NCBI GenBank assembly: GCA_004353515.1
Contig: SMNZ01000006.1
Location: forward strand, 1 to 64,000
Direction of reading: 5' to 3'
Length of the DNA: 64,000 nt
Source of the DNA: Alteromonadaceae bacterium M269
Lineage (GTDB): Bacteria > Pseudomonadota > Gammaproteobacteria > Enterobacterales > Alteromonadaceae
The translations under genes and the position numbers were made by a program. Positions 40,130 through 47,904 of this stretch are shown in pieces. How positions within the stretch are numbered: position 1 is the first letter of the stretch; every line of letters begins with the position of its first letter. The notes under the pieces were generated by a model, which did no database searches, was not told where the DNA came from, and saw nothing but the letters and a program-made list of their open reading frames with translations.

Positions 40130-40474
40130 TTAAGCGTTGGCGACTAGTAGCGACACGCCTTGCCACATATTGTTCATCATATCTCTGGAGCGTTTTAAGC
40201 CCTGCTCTCCACTCGCGGTGATGGCGAAGTAACGCTTAGGGCGCCCACCCCGTTCGGCGGTTGGTTCTCCTAAATAAGAACTAACCATGCCTTTTTTCTC
40301 CAATCTTTCTAGCGTGGAATAAAGTGCACCAATGGCGACGTCGCGATCGACTTGGTTATGGATTAACTGCCTGATATTGGCACCGTAGGCTTCGTCGCCT
40401 AAACGTATCAATGCGAGCAAAGCAACCTGCTCGAACTCGCCCAAGAACTTCTCTTTTTCAGCCATCTTTGTCAT
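40130..40474 (-). CDS. PadR family transcriptional regulator
   Basis: A 114-residue winged-helix regulator. FEQVALLALIRLGDEAYGANIR, GALYSTLERLEKKGMVSSYLGE and the RGGRPKRYFAIT wing are PadR hallmarks. It lacks a long C-terminal dimer domain (PadR-s1 type). It is the first gene of a two-gene unit with the membrane protein. Two matching palindromes at 40490 and 40527 overlap its promoter region, indicating autorepression. Confidence 0.92.
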   Translation of the reverse strand: MTKMAEKEKFLGEFEQVALLALIRLGDEAYGANIRQLIHNQVDRDVAIGALYSTLERLEKKGMVSSYLGEPTAERGGRPKRYFAITASGEQGLKRSRDMMNNMWQGVSLLVANA

Positions 40475-40489
40475 GTCCCGAATTAATTA

Positions 40490-40541
40490 ACTGCAATGTA
40501 GTAAATATATCAGGCAATTTTTTATTTACTACAATGTAGTA
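40490..40541. promoter_or_regulatory. Pair of PadR-type operators
   Basis: ACTGCAATGTAGT (40490-40502) and TACTACAATGTAGTA (40527-40541), the second a perfect 7-bp dyad around A. Both share ACTRCAATGTAGT and lie 16 and 53 bp ahead of the padR start. Each carries a TACA/TGTA-type core as known for PadR sites. Confidence 0.75.
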
Positions 40542-40690
40542 TTTTGGGTGTTGATACGTGCGTATGCTATTTAATACCTGTTTCTGAGGGTCAAAACCTC
40601 CTCATTATTCCTTGGATCTTTACAGTAGAGTTTCTATTCCTAAATACCTAGATTGCAAAAAAGAAAGCTATTGGCATAATTCGCATTATG

Positions 40691-40704
40691 TGAAAGCGCT
40701 TTCA
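40691..40704. promoter_or_regulatory. LacI/GalR-type operator-like palindrome
   Basis: TGAAAGCGCTTTCA is a perfect 14-bp palindrome with the central CG pair and TGAAA/TTTCA arms typical of LacI-family operators. It lies 48 bp ahead of the solute-binding protein gene at 40753. No LacI-family gene is in this window. Confidence 0.65.
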
Positions 40705-40752
40705 TTTGTGTTGGTGCTTCCCTTTGTTGATAATTGACGGAAGGTTTGAGAC

Positions 40753-41652
40753 GTGAATAGACTTAGAGTTCTGCTGATTGCTCTTTGTTCATTGTATTCT
40801 TGTTATTCGAGTGCCAACGCACTCACCGATAGAGTGACGTTGTTTTATGCCTATAGAGCATTTAGTGAAAACGTCAGGCTCGACAAAGGACAAGATACAA
40901 ACTCTACAGTCGCTTTGGCACTTAAACGAAAACTAGAGCCTTCCGTTTACTTTGAATATTTGCCACTGTCCAGAATGACTGCTGCATTGCAAAATTCGAT
41001 GCGTGAACCGGATTCTCTCGTTTGCGCGATATTTAAAGCAAAAACTGCAGAAAGAGAAGCGGACTACGCTTTCTCCTACCCTCTCATATTCAGAGCAACT
41101 CAACGTTTGTTTATGCAAAAAAGTTTGCCGCCCATGCCTAAGAAGTTATTGACTCGAAATGGCGGCGTTGTCTCATTAGCGGCGGTTATGAACCACTACA
41201 AAACTTCGCAGCTTATTCTAACGGAAGGTGTCTCCTATGGAGACTTCTTAGATAAAGAAATAGGACAAGTAAACGAACGGCAGGTTGTCTTGGTTAGCGC
41301 CCACTCTACAGAAGAACTGAATGCGAGGCTTTTTGCTAATAAACGTGCTGATTTTAGCATTTTCTACCCTGAGGAAGTGCGACAGATCAGCAATATTCAT
41401 CAAATGCCAAGTTATAGCACTTTTACTATTGGTCATCAGCCTGCAAAGCTGACTTCTCATATTATGTGTAATAAGTCGAATGAGAGCCGTGTGTTTCTGC
41501 GAAAAGTAAATGCTGAATTGGTTGCACTTTATCAGACACAAGAGTTCTTAGATGCTCATTTTGATTTTTTGCCCGAAGATGAGCATGTGATTGTAGAGCA
41601 GTTAATAGAAAAAGAGGTTAATGCAATTCTTAAGGTTCGAGTAGAGCGGTAA
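40753..41652 (+). CDS. Periplasmic solute-binding protein, family 3-like
   Basis: A 299-residue exported protein with signal peptide (cut near YSSANA). It has the two-lobed amino-acid-binding-like fold: FYAYRAFSENV, VYFEYLPLSRMTAALQNS, FSYPLIF, and the second-lobe segment FANKRADFSIFYPEE. No ABC permease or ATPase gene is next to it, so it is an orphan binding protein. GTG start with GGAAGG ahead. The LacI-type palindrome upstream suggests sugar-linked control. Confidence 0.8.
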   Translation: MNRLRVLLIALCSLYSCYSSANALTDRVTLFYAYRAFSENVRLDKGQDTNSTVALALKRKLEPSVYFEYLPLSRMTAALQNSMREPDSLVCAIFKAKTAEREADYAFSYPLIFRATQRLFMQKSLPPMPKKLLTRNGGVVSLAAVMNHYKTSQLILTEGVSYGDFLDKEIGQVNERQVVLVSAHSTEELNARLFANKRADFSIFYPEEVRQISNIHQMPSYSTFTIGHQPAKLTSHIMCNKSNESRVFLRKVNAELVALYQTQEFLDAHFDFLPEDEHVIVEQLIEKEVNAILKVRVER

Positions 41653-41680
41653 AAGCCCGTTAAAAACGGGCTTTTCGTTT
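41651..41680 (+). terminator. Terminator between the binding-protein gene and DUF4252 operon
   Basis: AAAAGCCCGT (41651-41660), loop TAAA, ACGGGCTTTT (to 41674) then CGTTT. It overlaps the last base of the stop codon and is symmetrical, so it can serve both convergent genes. Confidence 0.88.
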
Positions 41681-41697
41681 CGAACTATGAGTGTGAA

Positions 41698-42243
41698 CTA
41701 TTCTCTAAAATTAACTTGTGCCATTAAAGGTTCGAAAGATTCTGGACGGATATTACCAATAATATTGATAAATACTGCTTCGTCATGAGATAGCGTTAAA
41801 ACGACCAATCCATCGATAACGTCACCACTCGATTTCATAAACATTAGGGTCGATTCGTCTGAATCCTTTTCGTTAACCCGAACAACAGGATGCCAGCCAT
41901 CGGCACTTAAATTGGCCTGAGTTTCTTCAATATTTTCTTTAAATATTTCACTATTATCTTTGACCTCGTAGATACTGATTCGTATACCATCAACATCCCT
42001 TAATAAGGCTTTAATTTGTGGGTCTTCATCCACAGAAGTAAACCAACGTGCTGCACGTATGGTCATTGGGCCCAAAGACAGGTTGAGCTCGCTGTCTGCT
42101 TGCCACCAATAAGGTGACTCAATGTCGGCGTAACCAGCATGGTTATGTAATCGTTTAGCAGTAATACCACAACCTGTGAGCAGCATTGTTGCCGTTATCA
42201 AGAGTAGTGCGCCTTTTTTCATTAAATGCCTGGTTGTTTTCAT
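41698..42243 (-). CDS. DUF4252 family lipoprotein
   Basis: A 181-residue exported lipoprotein (lipobox LLTGC) of the DUF4252 family. The family core is visible: IRISIYEVKDNS, W.PVVRVNEKD, IDGLVVLTLSHDEAVFINIIGNI. ATG at 42243 has AGGAG seven bases ahead. It is the last gene of a sigma/anti-sigma/DUF4252/DUF4252 unit, 10 bp behind its paralogue. DUF4252 proteins have no known function. Confidence 0.87.
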   Translation of the reverse strand: MKTTRHLMKKGALLLITATMLLTGCGITAKRLHNHAGYADIESPYWWQADSELNLSLGPMTIRAARWFTSVDEDPQIKALLRDVDGIRISIYEVKDNSEIFKENIEETQANLSADGWHPVVRVNEKDSDESTLMFMKSSGDVIDGLVVLTLSHDEAVFINIIGNIRPESFEPLMAQVNFRE

Positions 42244-42253
42244 GGCTTTGCTC

Positions 42254-42790
42254 CTACCTAAGATCAACATCTATGTTCAATGAGTCGGTGACTGCATTGA
42301 GTTGTTCTGGGTCGATTTCACCAACAATATTGATGAAAACTGCTTCTCCATCATGGCTATTCTCAACCACCATAACGACTAGGCCATCCATAATATCGTC
42401 TGTGACTTTGGTGAATATGCGTACCTTTTCGTCGTCTTCATTGACCGAAATAATAGGCATCCAGTTTTTTGCTTGAATTTCTTTACTGACCTTGGCAATT
42501 AGGTCTAATGCAGGTCTATCATTGCCTGCGATGTCGTAAATATTGACTCTAACTGCTTTTAATTTACTGATGATTTCGCTGGTTTGCGGATCAGATGTAT
42601 TGAGTTTGCTAACGAAGCCAAGCATGGTTTTATTTAAGTTCACCATGACCTTAGGCTCTCCGTACTCAGCGTCAAGGTTGGTGAATTCCACATAGCCACG
42701 CTCTTTAGTAATGTCCTGAGCGTAGGCGGAACAAGCCAGAAAGAAAGATAAACTTATAAAAGCAAAGGTTGATAAAAATAGCTTTTTCAT
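42254..42790 (-). CDS. DUF4252 family exported protein
   Basis: A 178-residue paralogue of the downstream lipoprotein, with a signal peptide (LACSAYAQD) in which the mature end may be cut after AYA. The family segments are VRVNIYDIAGND, W.PIISVNEDDEKVR and MDGLVVMVVENSHDGEAVFINIVGEIDP. It overlaps the anti-sigma gene by 4 bp and precedes the second DUF4252 gene. Probably a target or sensor of the linked sigma system; inference. Confidence 0.87.
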   Translation of the reverse strand: MKKLFLSTFAFISLSFFLACSAYAQDITKERGYVEFTNLDAEYGEPKVMVNLNKTMLGFVSKLNTSDPQTSEIISKLKAVRVNIYDIAGNDRPALDLIAKVSKEIQAKNWMPIISVNEDDEKVRIFTKVTDDIMDGLVVMVVENSHDGEAVFINIVGEIDPEQLNAVTDSLNIDVDLR

Positions 42791-43335
42791 AATGATTCCT
42801 TAACGTGATTAAGCGGCTTGATTAAGCTCTGATTGAGTGTAAGTCGAACGTTTTGGTCAAGGGCTTGTGTGACTTTATTCGCGGACTTAGTTTTTGCGAT
42901 GGATACGTATTGCAAAGCAAGTAACAGTTCTTGCTCTGCCTGTTTGACTTCGGCCAATGTTGGTTGTTGATTGACCGGAGTTACCGAGTTCATGCTACCG
43001 ATTACCACCGCAATAGTGATTGTTGCAGCAATAGCACTGAGTTGTTTCCAGCTCTTTGAGAATCGACCCCAAATCACCTTATTACTTTGTTCTGTTTGGT
43101 TGATTTGCTGTAGCTTGTTCTCAAGGTCTTGAGGTAGCGGTTGCAAACCTATAGCGTCAAGGTTCTGCTCAATGTGTATAGCTCGTTCTAACGCTTCAAT
43201 AGATGCGTTATCGACAATTTCATCTTGAGACTCATTGCTTGCCAAAGCTCTGGCGAGCACTCTGGTATCGGTTGACGCGGGGTTTTCCGCTAAAAAATTA
43301 TCGAGTGTGTTTTGCCATGATTCGTTTTTACTCAT
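42787..43335 (-). CDS. Putative membrane anti-sigma factor
   Basis: A 182-residue protein starting 8 bp inside the sigma-factor gene. A cytoplasmic N-terminal region of about 90 residues (acidic and Gln-rich helices) is followed by one membrane helix (QLSAIAATITIAVVIGSM, about 98-116) and a short periplasmic helix. No zinc motif. Topology and coupling indicate an anti-sigma; no family recognised. Its stop overlaps the DUF4252 start by 4 bp. Confidence 0.75.
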   Translation of the reverse strand: MSKNESWQNTLDNFLAENPASTDTRVLARALASNESQDEIVDNASIEALERAIHIEQNLDAIGLQPLPQDLENKLQQINQTEQSNKVIWGRFSKSWKQLSAIAATITIAVVIGSMNSVTPVNQQPTLAEVKQAEQELLLALQYVSIAKTKSANKVTQALDQNVRLTLNQSLIKPLNHVKESL

Positions 43336-43825
43336 GGGTAAACTCCTTTAATAAACTTCTTAGTTGGTGCCGGGCTCTGTGCAGATAAACCTTAACCTGA
43401 GTTGTTGTAAGGTTGAGTGATTGCGCAACTGCACTTTGACTATTCTGTTGAACATCACAAAGCATAATGAGTGAACTATAGGGTTCCTTAAGGCATGAAA
43501 TTGCCTGACTTAACCAAGCACTGAGTTGCTGCTGCTGAAGATTACCTGCCGGTTCCTCATGGTTTAAAGTGACTTGGTGATCATCTTCGACTGGATGAAA
43601 GTCTTTGCGTTTGCGTATTTTATCGATACACGCATTACGTGTGACAGCAGAAAGCCAGCTCGATACCTTGTCGAATTCTATATCTTCAACGTTATTCCAT
43701 AGACGCGTAAAAACATCTTGAGTGATGTCTTCTGCTTCATGTTTGTCTCGCAAAATATAGAGAGCTAGCGAATAAATTCGCTGCTGATGCTCTGCAAGTG
43801 CTTTGTTAAATTTATGTCCTTTCAT
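43328..43825 (-). CDS. ECF-type RNA polymerase sigma factor
   Basis: A 165-residue ECF sigma. Region 2: IYSLALYILRDKHEAEDITQDVF, RLWNNVEDIEFDKVSSWLSAVTRNACIDKIRKRK. Region 4: SLIMLCDVQQNSQSAVAQSLN followed by TTQVKVYLHRARHQLRSLL. It heads the operon with an overlapping anti-sigma gene. It differs from the sigma at 14598 in length and region 2 sequence, so the two are not recent duplicates. Confidence 0.93.
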   Translation of the reverse strand: MKGHKFNKALAEHQQRIYSLALYILRDKHEAEDITQDVFTRLWNNVEDIEFDKVSSWLSAVTRNACIDKIRKRKDFHPVEDDHQVTLNHEEPAGNLQQQQLSAWLSQAISCLKEPYSSLIMLCDVQQNSQSAVAQSLNLTTTQVKVYLHRARHQLRSLLKEFTHE

Positions 43826-43950
43826 ACTAATAGTTACGAACCGCTTTATGGAAGGTTACAAATAAATAGAGATATTTTGAATAAAGGTATTTTTCGTGTT
43901 TAAGAATCTGGGAACCAAAGAATCGTTGATGAGATTTCTAGGCTTATTGG

Positions 43951-44400
43951 TTACTGGTTTAGATTGGCTGGTATGGATTGAAGTATTTCAGGATGTTTGG
44001 TCATCCCGTCTGCTTTCTCTACATGAAAGAAGAAGGTTAAATCTGCAATGTGACTTGTATCAATTCCGCGCTCAATGACTTTCATTGATATTGTTTGTTC
44101 CGGCTCACCTGATACTTCGATCTCACCTGTCGTTGTCGCTAAGTCAGATGCCCTGTCGACTTCAACCGCTGTAATGACAGCACTCACTTTATCGCTTGTA
44201 TTTTCAATAGAGGCATAGCCACCAAGTTGATAGCTGAGAGGGTTATCACCATACTTTATGGATTCTTTAATACGAATAGGCGCAATATCTGTATTGGGGA
44301 AACAGAGTATTATTTGCCAGTCTGTACCTATTTTGTCACCACCATAGTGCAAATTACTAAGCTGAATATGAGAAAAGCGTTTGGCTTTGTTCTCAGTCAT
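43951..44400 (-). CDS. Uncharacterised protein
   Basis: A 149-residue soluble protein without signal peptide or membrane helix. It appears beta-rich (GTDWQIILCFPNTDIAPIRI, YQLGGYASIEN, EQTISMKVIERG, IADLTFFFHVEKADG). No family recognised and no conserved catalytic motif seen. Single gene behind the sigma operon promoter, with 245 bp upstream to the GST gene. Confidence 0.6.
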   Translation of the reverse strand: MTENKAKRFSHIQLSNLHYGGDKIGTDWQIILCFPNTDIAPIRIKESIKYGDNPLSYQLGGYASIENTSDKVSAVITAVEVDRASDLATTTGEIEVSGEPEQTISMKVIERGIDTSHIADLTFFFHVEKADGMTKHPEILQSIPANLNQ

Positions 44401-44646
44401 ATAGTCGTCCCTCTGGGGAGTTAATCAAATGAGTGTTTTAGTCCCCTATTTAATGGGCCGCTAGAGTATATTATTACCCTTATTAGGATACTAGTTGATC
44501 TTTAGCGTTATGCCAGTTAATAAGTGCAGTATGTTCTTTATCTTTCCACTTAGAAAAAATTTTTAGTGGTTGGTCCTCTAGCCTAATTTATACAAGATCG
44601 TATGATGTGGTATGTGATTTAATCATTTAATAAAGAGGATATTTCC

Positions 44647-45267
44647 ATGGCCATATTGCACGGCGTACCCGTTTCTCCCTATGTACGCAAAGTCCAAGCT
44701 GTACTTGAAATGAAAGGTGTTGAGTACACGATTAATCCAATTATTCCCTTTGGTGACAAAAGTGAATTACTCGCACTTAATCCGATAGGTAAAATTCCGG
44801 CATTCCAAGATGACGATATTACACTTGCTGACTCGTCAGTCATCAGTGCTTACCTTGAAAAGCGTTACCCAGAGGTTTCTCTATATCCTGAAGATGCTGC
44901 TGATTACGCCCGAGCTTTGTGGTTTGAAGAATATGCTGACTCACACATGGTAGGAACTTTAGGTTCGATATTCTTCCACCGTGTACTCAATCCAAAATTC
45001 TTTGATACGCCTTCAGATGAAGAAGTTGTGACTAAAGCCATTGAAGAAGACGTTCCTGTAATATTCGATTATCTCGAAGGGCAGCTAGGAGATAATGAAT
45101 ACTTTGTTGGTAATGCATTGAGCATTGCAGATATTTCAATTGCAGGGCCTTTCGTAAATGCCGAAGTAGCTGGATTGACAGTCGATGCAACGCGTTGGCC
45201 CAAGCTAGCTGCTTTTGTTCAACGTATTTTCGATATGCCTTGGTTCAACAATAAGATTGAACTATAA
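44647..45267 (+). CDS. Glutathione S-transferase family protein
   Basis: A 206-residue GST. The thioredoxin-like N-terminus (LHGVPVSPYVRKVQAVLEMKG, NPIGKIPAFQDD, LADSSVISAYLEKRYP) binds glutathione with a Ser/Tyr near residues 10-12 as candidate catalytic residue; the C-terminal helical domain ends with NEYFVGNALSIADISIAG. Substrate unknown. AGAGGATAT precedes the ATG. A perfect 11-bp hairpin follows the gene. Confidence 0.9.
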   Translation: MAILHGVPVSPYVRKVQAVLEMKGVEYTINPIIPFGDKSELLALNPIGKIPAFQDDDITLADSSVISAYLEKRYPEVSLYPEDAADYARALWFEEYADSHMVGTLGSIFFHRVLNPKFFDTPSDEEVVTKAIEEDVPVIFDYLEGQLGDNEYFVGNALSIADISIAGPFVNAEVAGLTVDATRWPKLAAFVQRIFDMPWFNNKIEL

Positions 45268-45275
45268 GCTTTTTA

Positions 45276-45303
45276 TTATGATGCACTTTAATGTGCATCA
45301 TAA
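45276..45303. terminator. Hairpin after the GST gene
   Basis: TTATGATGCAC (45276-45286) and GTGCATCATAA (45293-45303), a perfect 11-bp stem. There is no T run behind it, so termination is possible but not certain. Confidence 0.5.
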
Positions 45304-45430
45304 TGCCTCCCTAATAGACACTTCTTCTTTCCTGTTCGTAAAAACCAATTAATAAAACCAGTTAATTCAATTTTATTAATTCAAACATCTATCTCATGAT
45401 TGCTCCATTACAACGCAATGATGTTTTTTG

Positions 45431-45952
45431 ATGATGAAATACAGATCTATCGTTCTCACCTTACTTTTATTTTCTTTTCATGTTGTTGGTATGTCGGAAT
45501 CAGTTCAGCTCGTTGATTTGGGTTCAGGGAAGGCCGTCGGCCATATTTCCTTTGAGCAGACTCCCTACGGTGTTGTTTTCAAACCGTTTTTACATGAGCT
45601 GCCACCTGGTGTTCATGGCTTTCACGTACATGAAAACCCCTCTTGTGCAAGCAGCCAAAAGAATGGACATTTGGTTTTGGGAGGTAAAGCTGGAAGCCAT
45701 TACGATCCTTTGATGACGAGAAAGCATGGCAATCCTTGGGATAACAATAGTCATCTCGGTGATCTTCCTGCGCTCTATGTCGATAAAAATGGGCGAGCGC
45801 TGCAGCCTGTTTTAGCGCCAAGACTTAAGCTTTCTGATTTATTTGACCGATCTCTTATGGTACATGCTGGTGGAGATAATCATTCTGACCACCCTGCTAA
45901 GTTAGGAGGTGGTGGCGCTCGTATCGCCTGTGGTGTGATTACCGAGCGGTAA
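45431..45952 (+). CDS. sodC: Periplasmic copper-zinc superoxide dismutase
   Basis: A 173-residue exported Cu,Zn-SOD. The signal peptide ends near VVGMSES. Metal ligands are intact: HGFHVHE (two Cu His), GSHYDP, GHLGDLP with Zn ligands, and [13 protein letters not shown]. The structural cysteines are in NPSC and RIACGVI. It converts superoxide to peroxide and oxygen in the periplasm. Start at ATG 45431; a TTG three bases earlier is in frame. Single gene. Confidence 0.95.
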   Translation: MMKYRSIVLTLLLFSFHVVGMSESVQLVDLGSGKAVGHISFEQTPYGVVFKPFLHELPPGVHGFHVHENPSCASSQKNGHLVLGGKAGSHYDPLMTRKHGNPWDNNSHLGDLPALYVDKNGRALQPVLAPRLKLSDLFDRSLMVHAGGDNHSDHPAKLGGGGARIACGVITER

Positions 45953-46078
45953 TGCCCAACTGAACGTTGGAATTGGGTAAGGGATTATCTAATCATTGGC
46001 CTCATGAGCCTTTACACCAAGTTTTGCGTATTAACCTTCTATGCTGTTCAATAGTATGCGTTTACTATAATTGGTGAT

Positions 46079-47335
46079 ATGCGGAATTTGATAAACAAAA
46101 AACTTGGGCTTTTCATTGTCTTGATTTTCGGAATTGCTGTTCAAAGCGGTAGTATTATTGCGGACGAAAGTAAAACGACATTAAAAGTATCAATGCTTAT
46201 TTTTAGTGTTGAGCAGCGCAATGTTTTTGAAGAGATCGCTATCGCGTTCAATAAGCGATACCCCAATGTCGATATTCAATACATTTCTCACACCGATGCC
46301 AACTACAAGAAAAATTCAGCGCTTTGGTTAGAGAACCCGGAAGGAATAGATGTTATCAACTGGCTTTGGTCACGCCGGATAGGTGAGTATGTCGATGTTG
46401 GTTGGATTGAGCCTATTTCCGATCTTTGGTCTTCTGCTTATATGGAGTCTAACTACAGCCAGGAGATGAAGCAGTTAGTCACTTTCTCTGGCGAACAGTA
46501 TGCTATGCCGTATTCGGTCGGTGTTTGGGGTTTCTATTATCGAGAGTCATTGTTCGAGCATTTAAAACTTGAAGTACCTTCTGATTGGCAACAGCTCCTC
46601 GAAGTCTGTGAGACGCTCAAGGAAAAACAAGTCACGCCTATTATCATTGGAGCTGAGCAACCGTGGCCAACAGCTGCTTGGTTCGACTTGTTGAATTTGA
46701 GGATTAACGGTTTGGGGTTTCATCGCCAAGTAGTCAGTGGCTCAGTGCCGTTTACGTCCCCAAAGATACGTAACGTTTTTTCTCACTGGAAAGCATTGAT
46801 GACTCAAGGGTGCTTCAATCGCCATGCGACTAAGGTTGGCTTTAAGGAAGTGACGCCGCTCATCTTTAGAAATAATGCAGGAATGATATTAGCAGGCAGC
46901 TTTCTGGTTACTCAAGTTCCAACGCAAATCAGAGATGACTTCAAGTTTTTCTCCTTCCCCGTTATTAATACCTCAGTAGAAATCTCGGAAGAAGCACCTA
47001 TTGATATGTTTCTCATTCCTCAGAGTAGTAAAAACAAAGTTATTGCAAAGCAGTTTATTAAGTTTATCTCTGAAGCTGAAAGCCAAGCATTGATCAACAA
47101 TACCATTCATTTTATGCCTGCTAATAGCTCATCTTTGATAGGAGAAAGTTACTTCAGTCAGGTAGGAAAAGAAGCACTAGAAGCTGCGAAAGGACGGTCA
47201 CAATATTTGGATAGAGACGCCCCCTTTGATTTTGCTAAAAAGTCTCTACGGGTTTTTGCTCGATTTTTGGAAGATGGTGATATCGAAAGAGCTCAAAGTG
47301 AGCTCGAATCGTTACGCCTGATACACTTTAAATGA
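46079..47335 (+). CDS. Orphan extracellular solute-binding protein (family 1, sugar type)
   Basis: A 418-residue exported binding protein (signal cut near IIADES). The SBP_bac_1 fold is clear: LKVSMLIFSVEQRNVFEEIAIAFNKRYPNVDIQYI, QYAMPYSVGVWGFYYRESLF, NNAGMILAGSFLV. Such proteins deliver oligosaccharides to ABC importers or sense them. No permease or ATPase lies beside it. Its stop is 3 bp from the stop of the convergent FKBP gene. Confidence 0.86.
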   Translation: MRNLINKKLGLFIVLIFGIAVQSGSIIADESKTTLKVSMLIFSVEQRNVFEEIAIAFNKRYPNVDIQYISHTDANYKKNSALWLENPEGIDVINWLWSRRIGEYVDVGWIEPISDLWSSAYMESNYSQEMKQLVTFSGEQYAMPYSVGVWGFYYRESLFEHLKLEVPSDWQQLLEVCETLKEKQVTPIIIGAEQPWPTAAWFDLLNLRINGLGFHRQVVSGSVPFTSPKIRNVFSHWKALMTQGCFNRHATKVGFKEVTPLIFRNNAGMILAGSFLVTQVPTQIRDDFKFFSFPVINTSVEISEEAPIDMFLIPQSSKNKVIAKQFIKFISEAESQALINNTIHFMPANSSSLIGESYFSQVGKEALEAAKGRSQYLDRDAPFDFAKKSLRVFARFLEDGDIERAQSELESLRLIHFK

Positions 47336-47338
47336 TCA

Positions 47339-47677
47339 TCAGTCTCTGGTTAGAACTTCTATTAATTCGATTTCAAAAGTGAGATCGGAGTTCGGCGGTA
47401 TCATGTTACCAATTTGACGTTCGCCGTAGGCTAGCTCAGCGGGAACCCATAAACGTCTTTTACCGCCCTCTTTCATGTCTTTAAGGCCTAAAACCCACCC
47501 TTGAATAACGCGTTTATTGCTCAATACCGTTTGAAAAGGCGTATTCTTTTTGTACGAAGAATCAAATTCAGTGCCGTCAGCTAACCAACCTCTGTAATGT
47601 GCAGTGATAAGTGCTCCACGTTCGGCTTTTTTACCTGTTCCTTCTACTAAATCTTCTATTTTTACTTCTATACTCAT
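47339..47677 (-). CDS. FKBP-type peptidyl-prolyl cis-trans isomerase
   Basis: A 112-residue single-domain FKBP without signal peptide, so cytoplasmic. Motifs are GALITAHYRGWLADGTEFDSSY, VIQGWVLGLKDMKEGGKRRLWVP, LAYGERQIGNMIPPNSDL and FEIELIEV, with the active-site aromatic residues in place. It speeds proline isomerisation in folding. Confidence 0.95.
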   Translation of the reverse strand: MSIEVKIEDLVEGTGKKAERGALITAHYRGWLADGTEFDSSYKKNTPFQTVLSNKRVIQGWVLGLKDMKEGGKRRLWVPAELAYGERQIGNMIPPNSDLTFEIELIEVLTRD

Positions 47678-47904
47678 TGAGGTTATGCCGAGTCATTCTA
47701 TCGATGAGAATTATAATAACATTTTGTGTAGATATATTTGAGCAGAGGCTACGCTTTAACCGTTAGTGAAAATGTTGACTAATTGGTCAGCTTCTGTGAA
47801 TATGATGTTAATTTGCGTGAGATTTGCCATAATAGATACTGTGACTGGTACTACCTCCCATAGTGACAACCAACAATCATTTGAACCCTAACTGGTAAAA
47901 CAAC

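Noticed and set aside
40672-40690. Sigma54-like TGGCA..GCA boxes before the binding-protein gene
   Set aside because: The spacing between GG and GC is one base too short for a sigma54 promoter.
43896-44078. 60-residue open frame on the plus strand
   Set aside because: Overlaps the better-supported minus-strand gene at 43951 and lacks a ribosome site.
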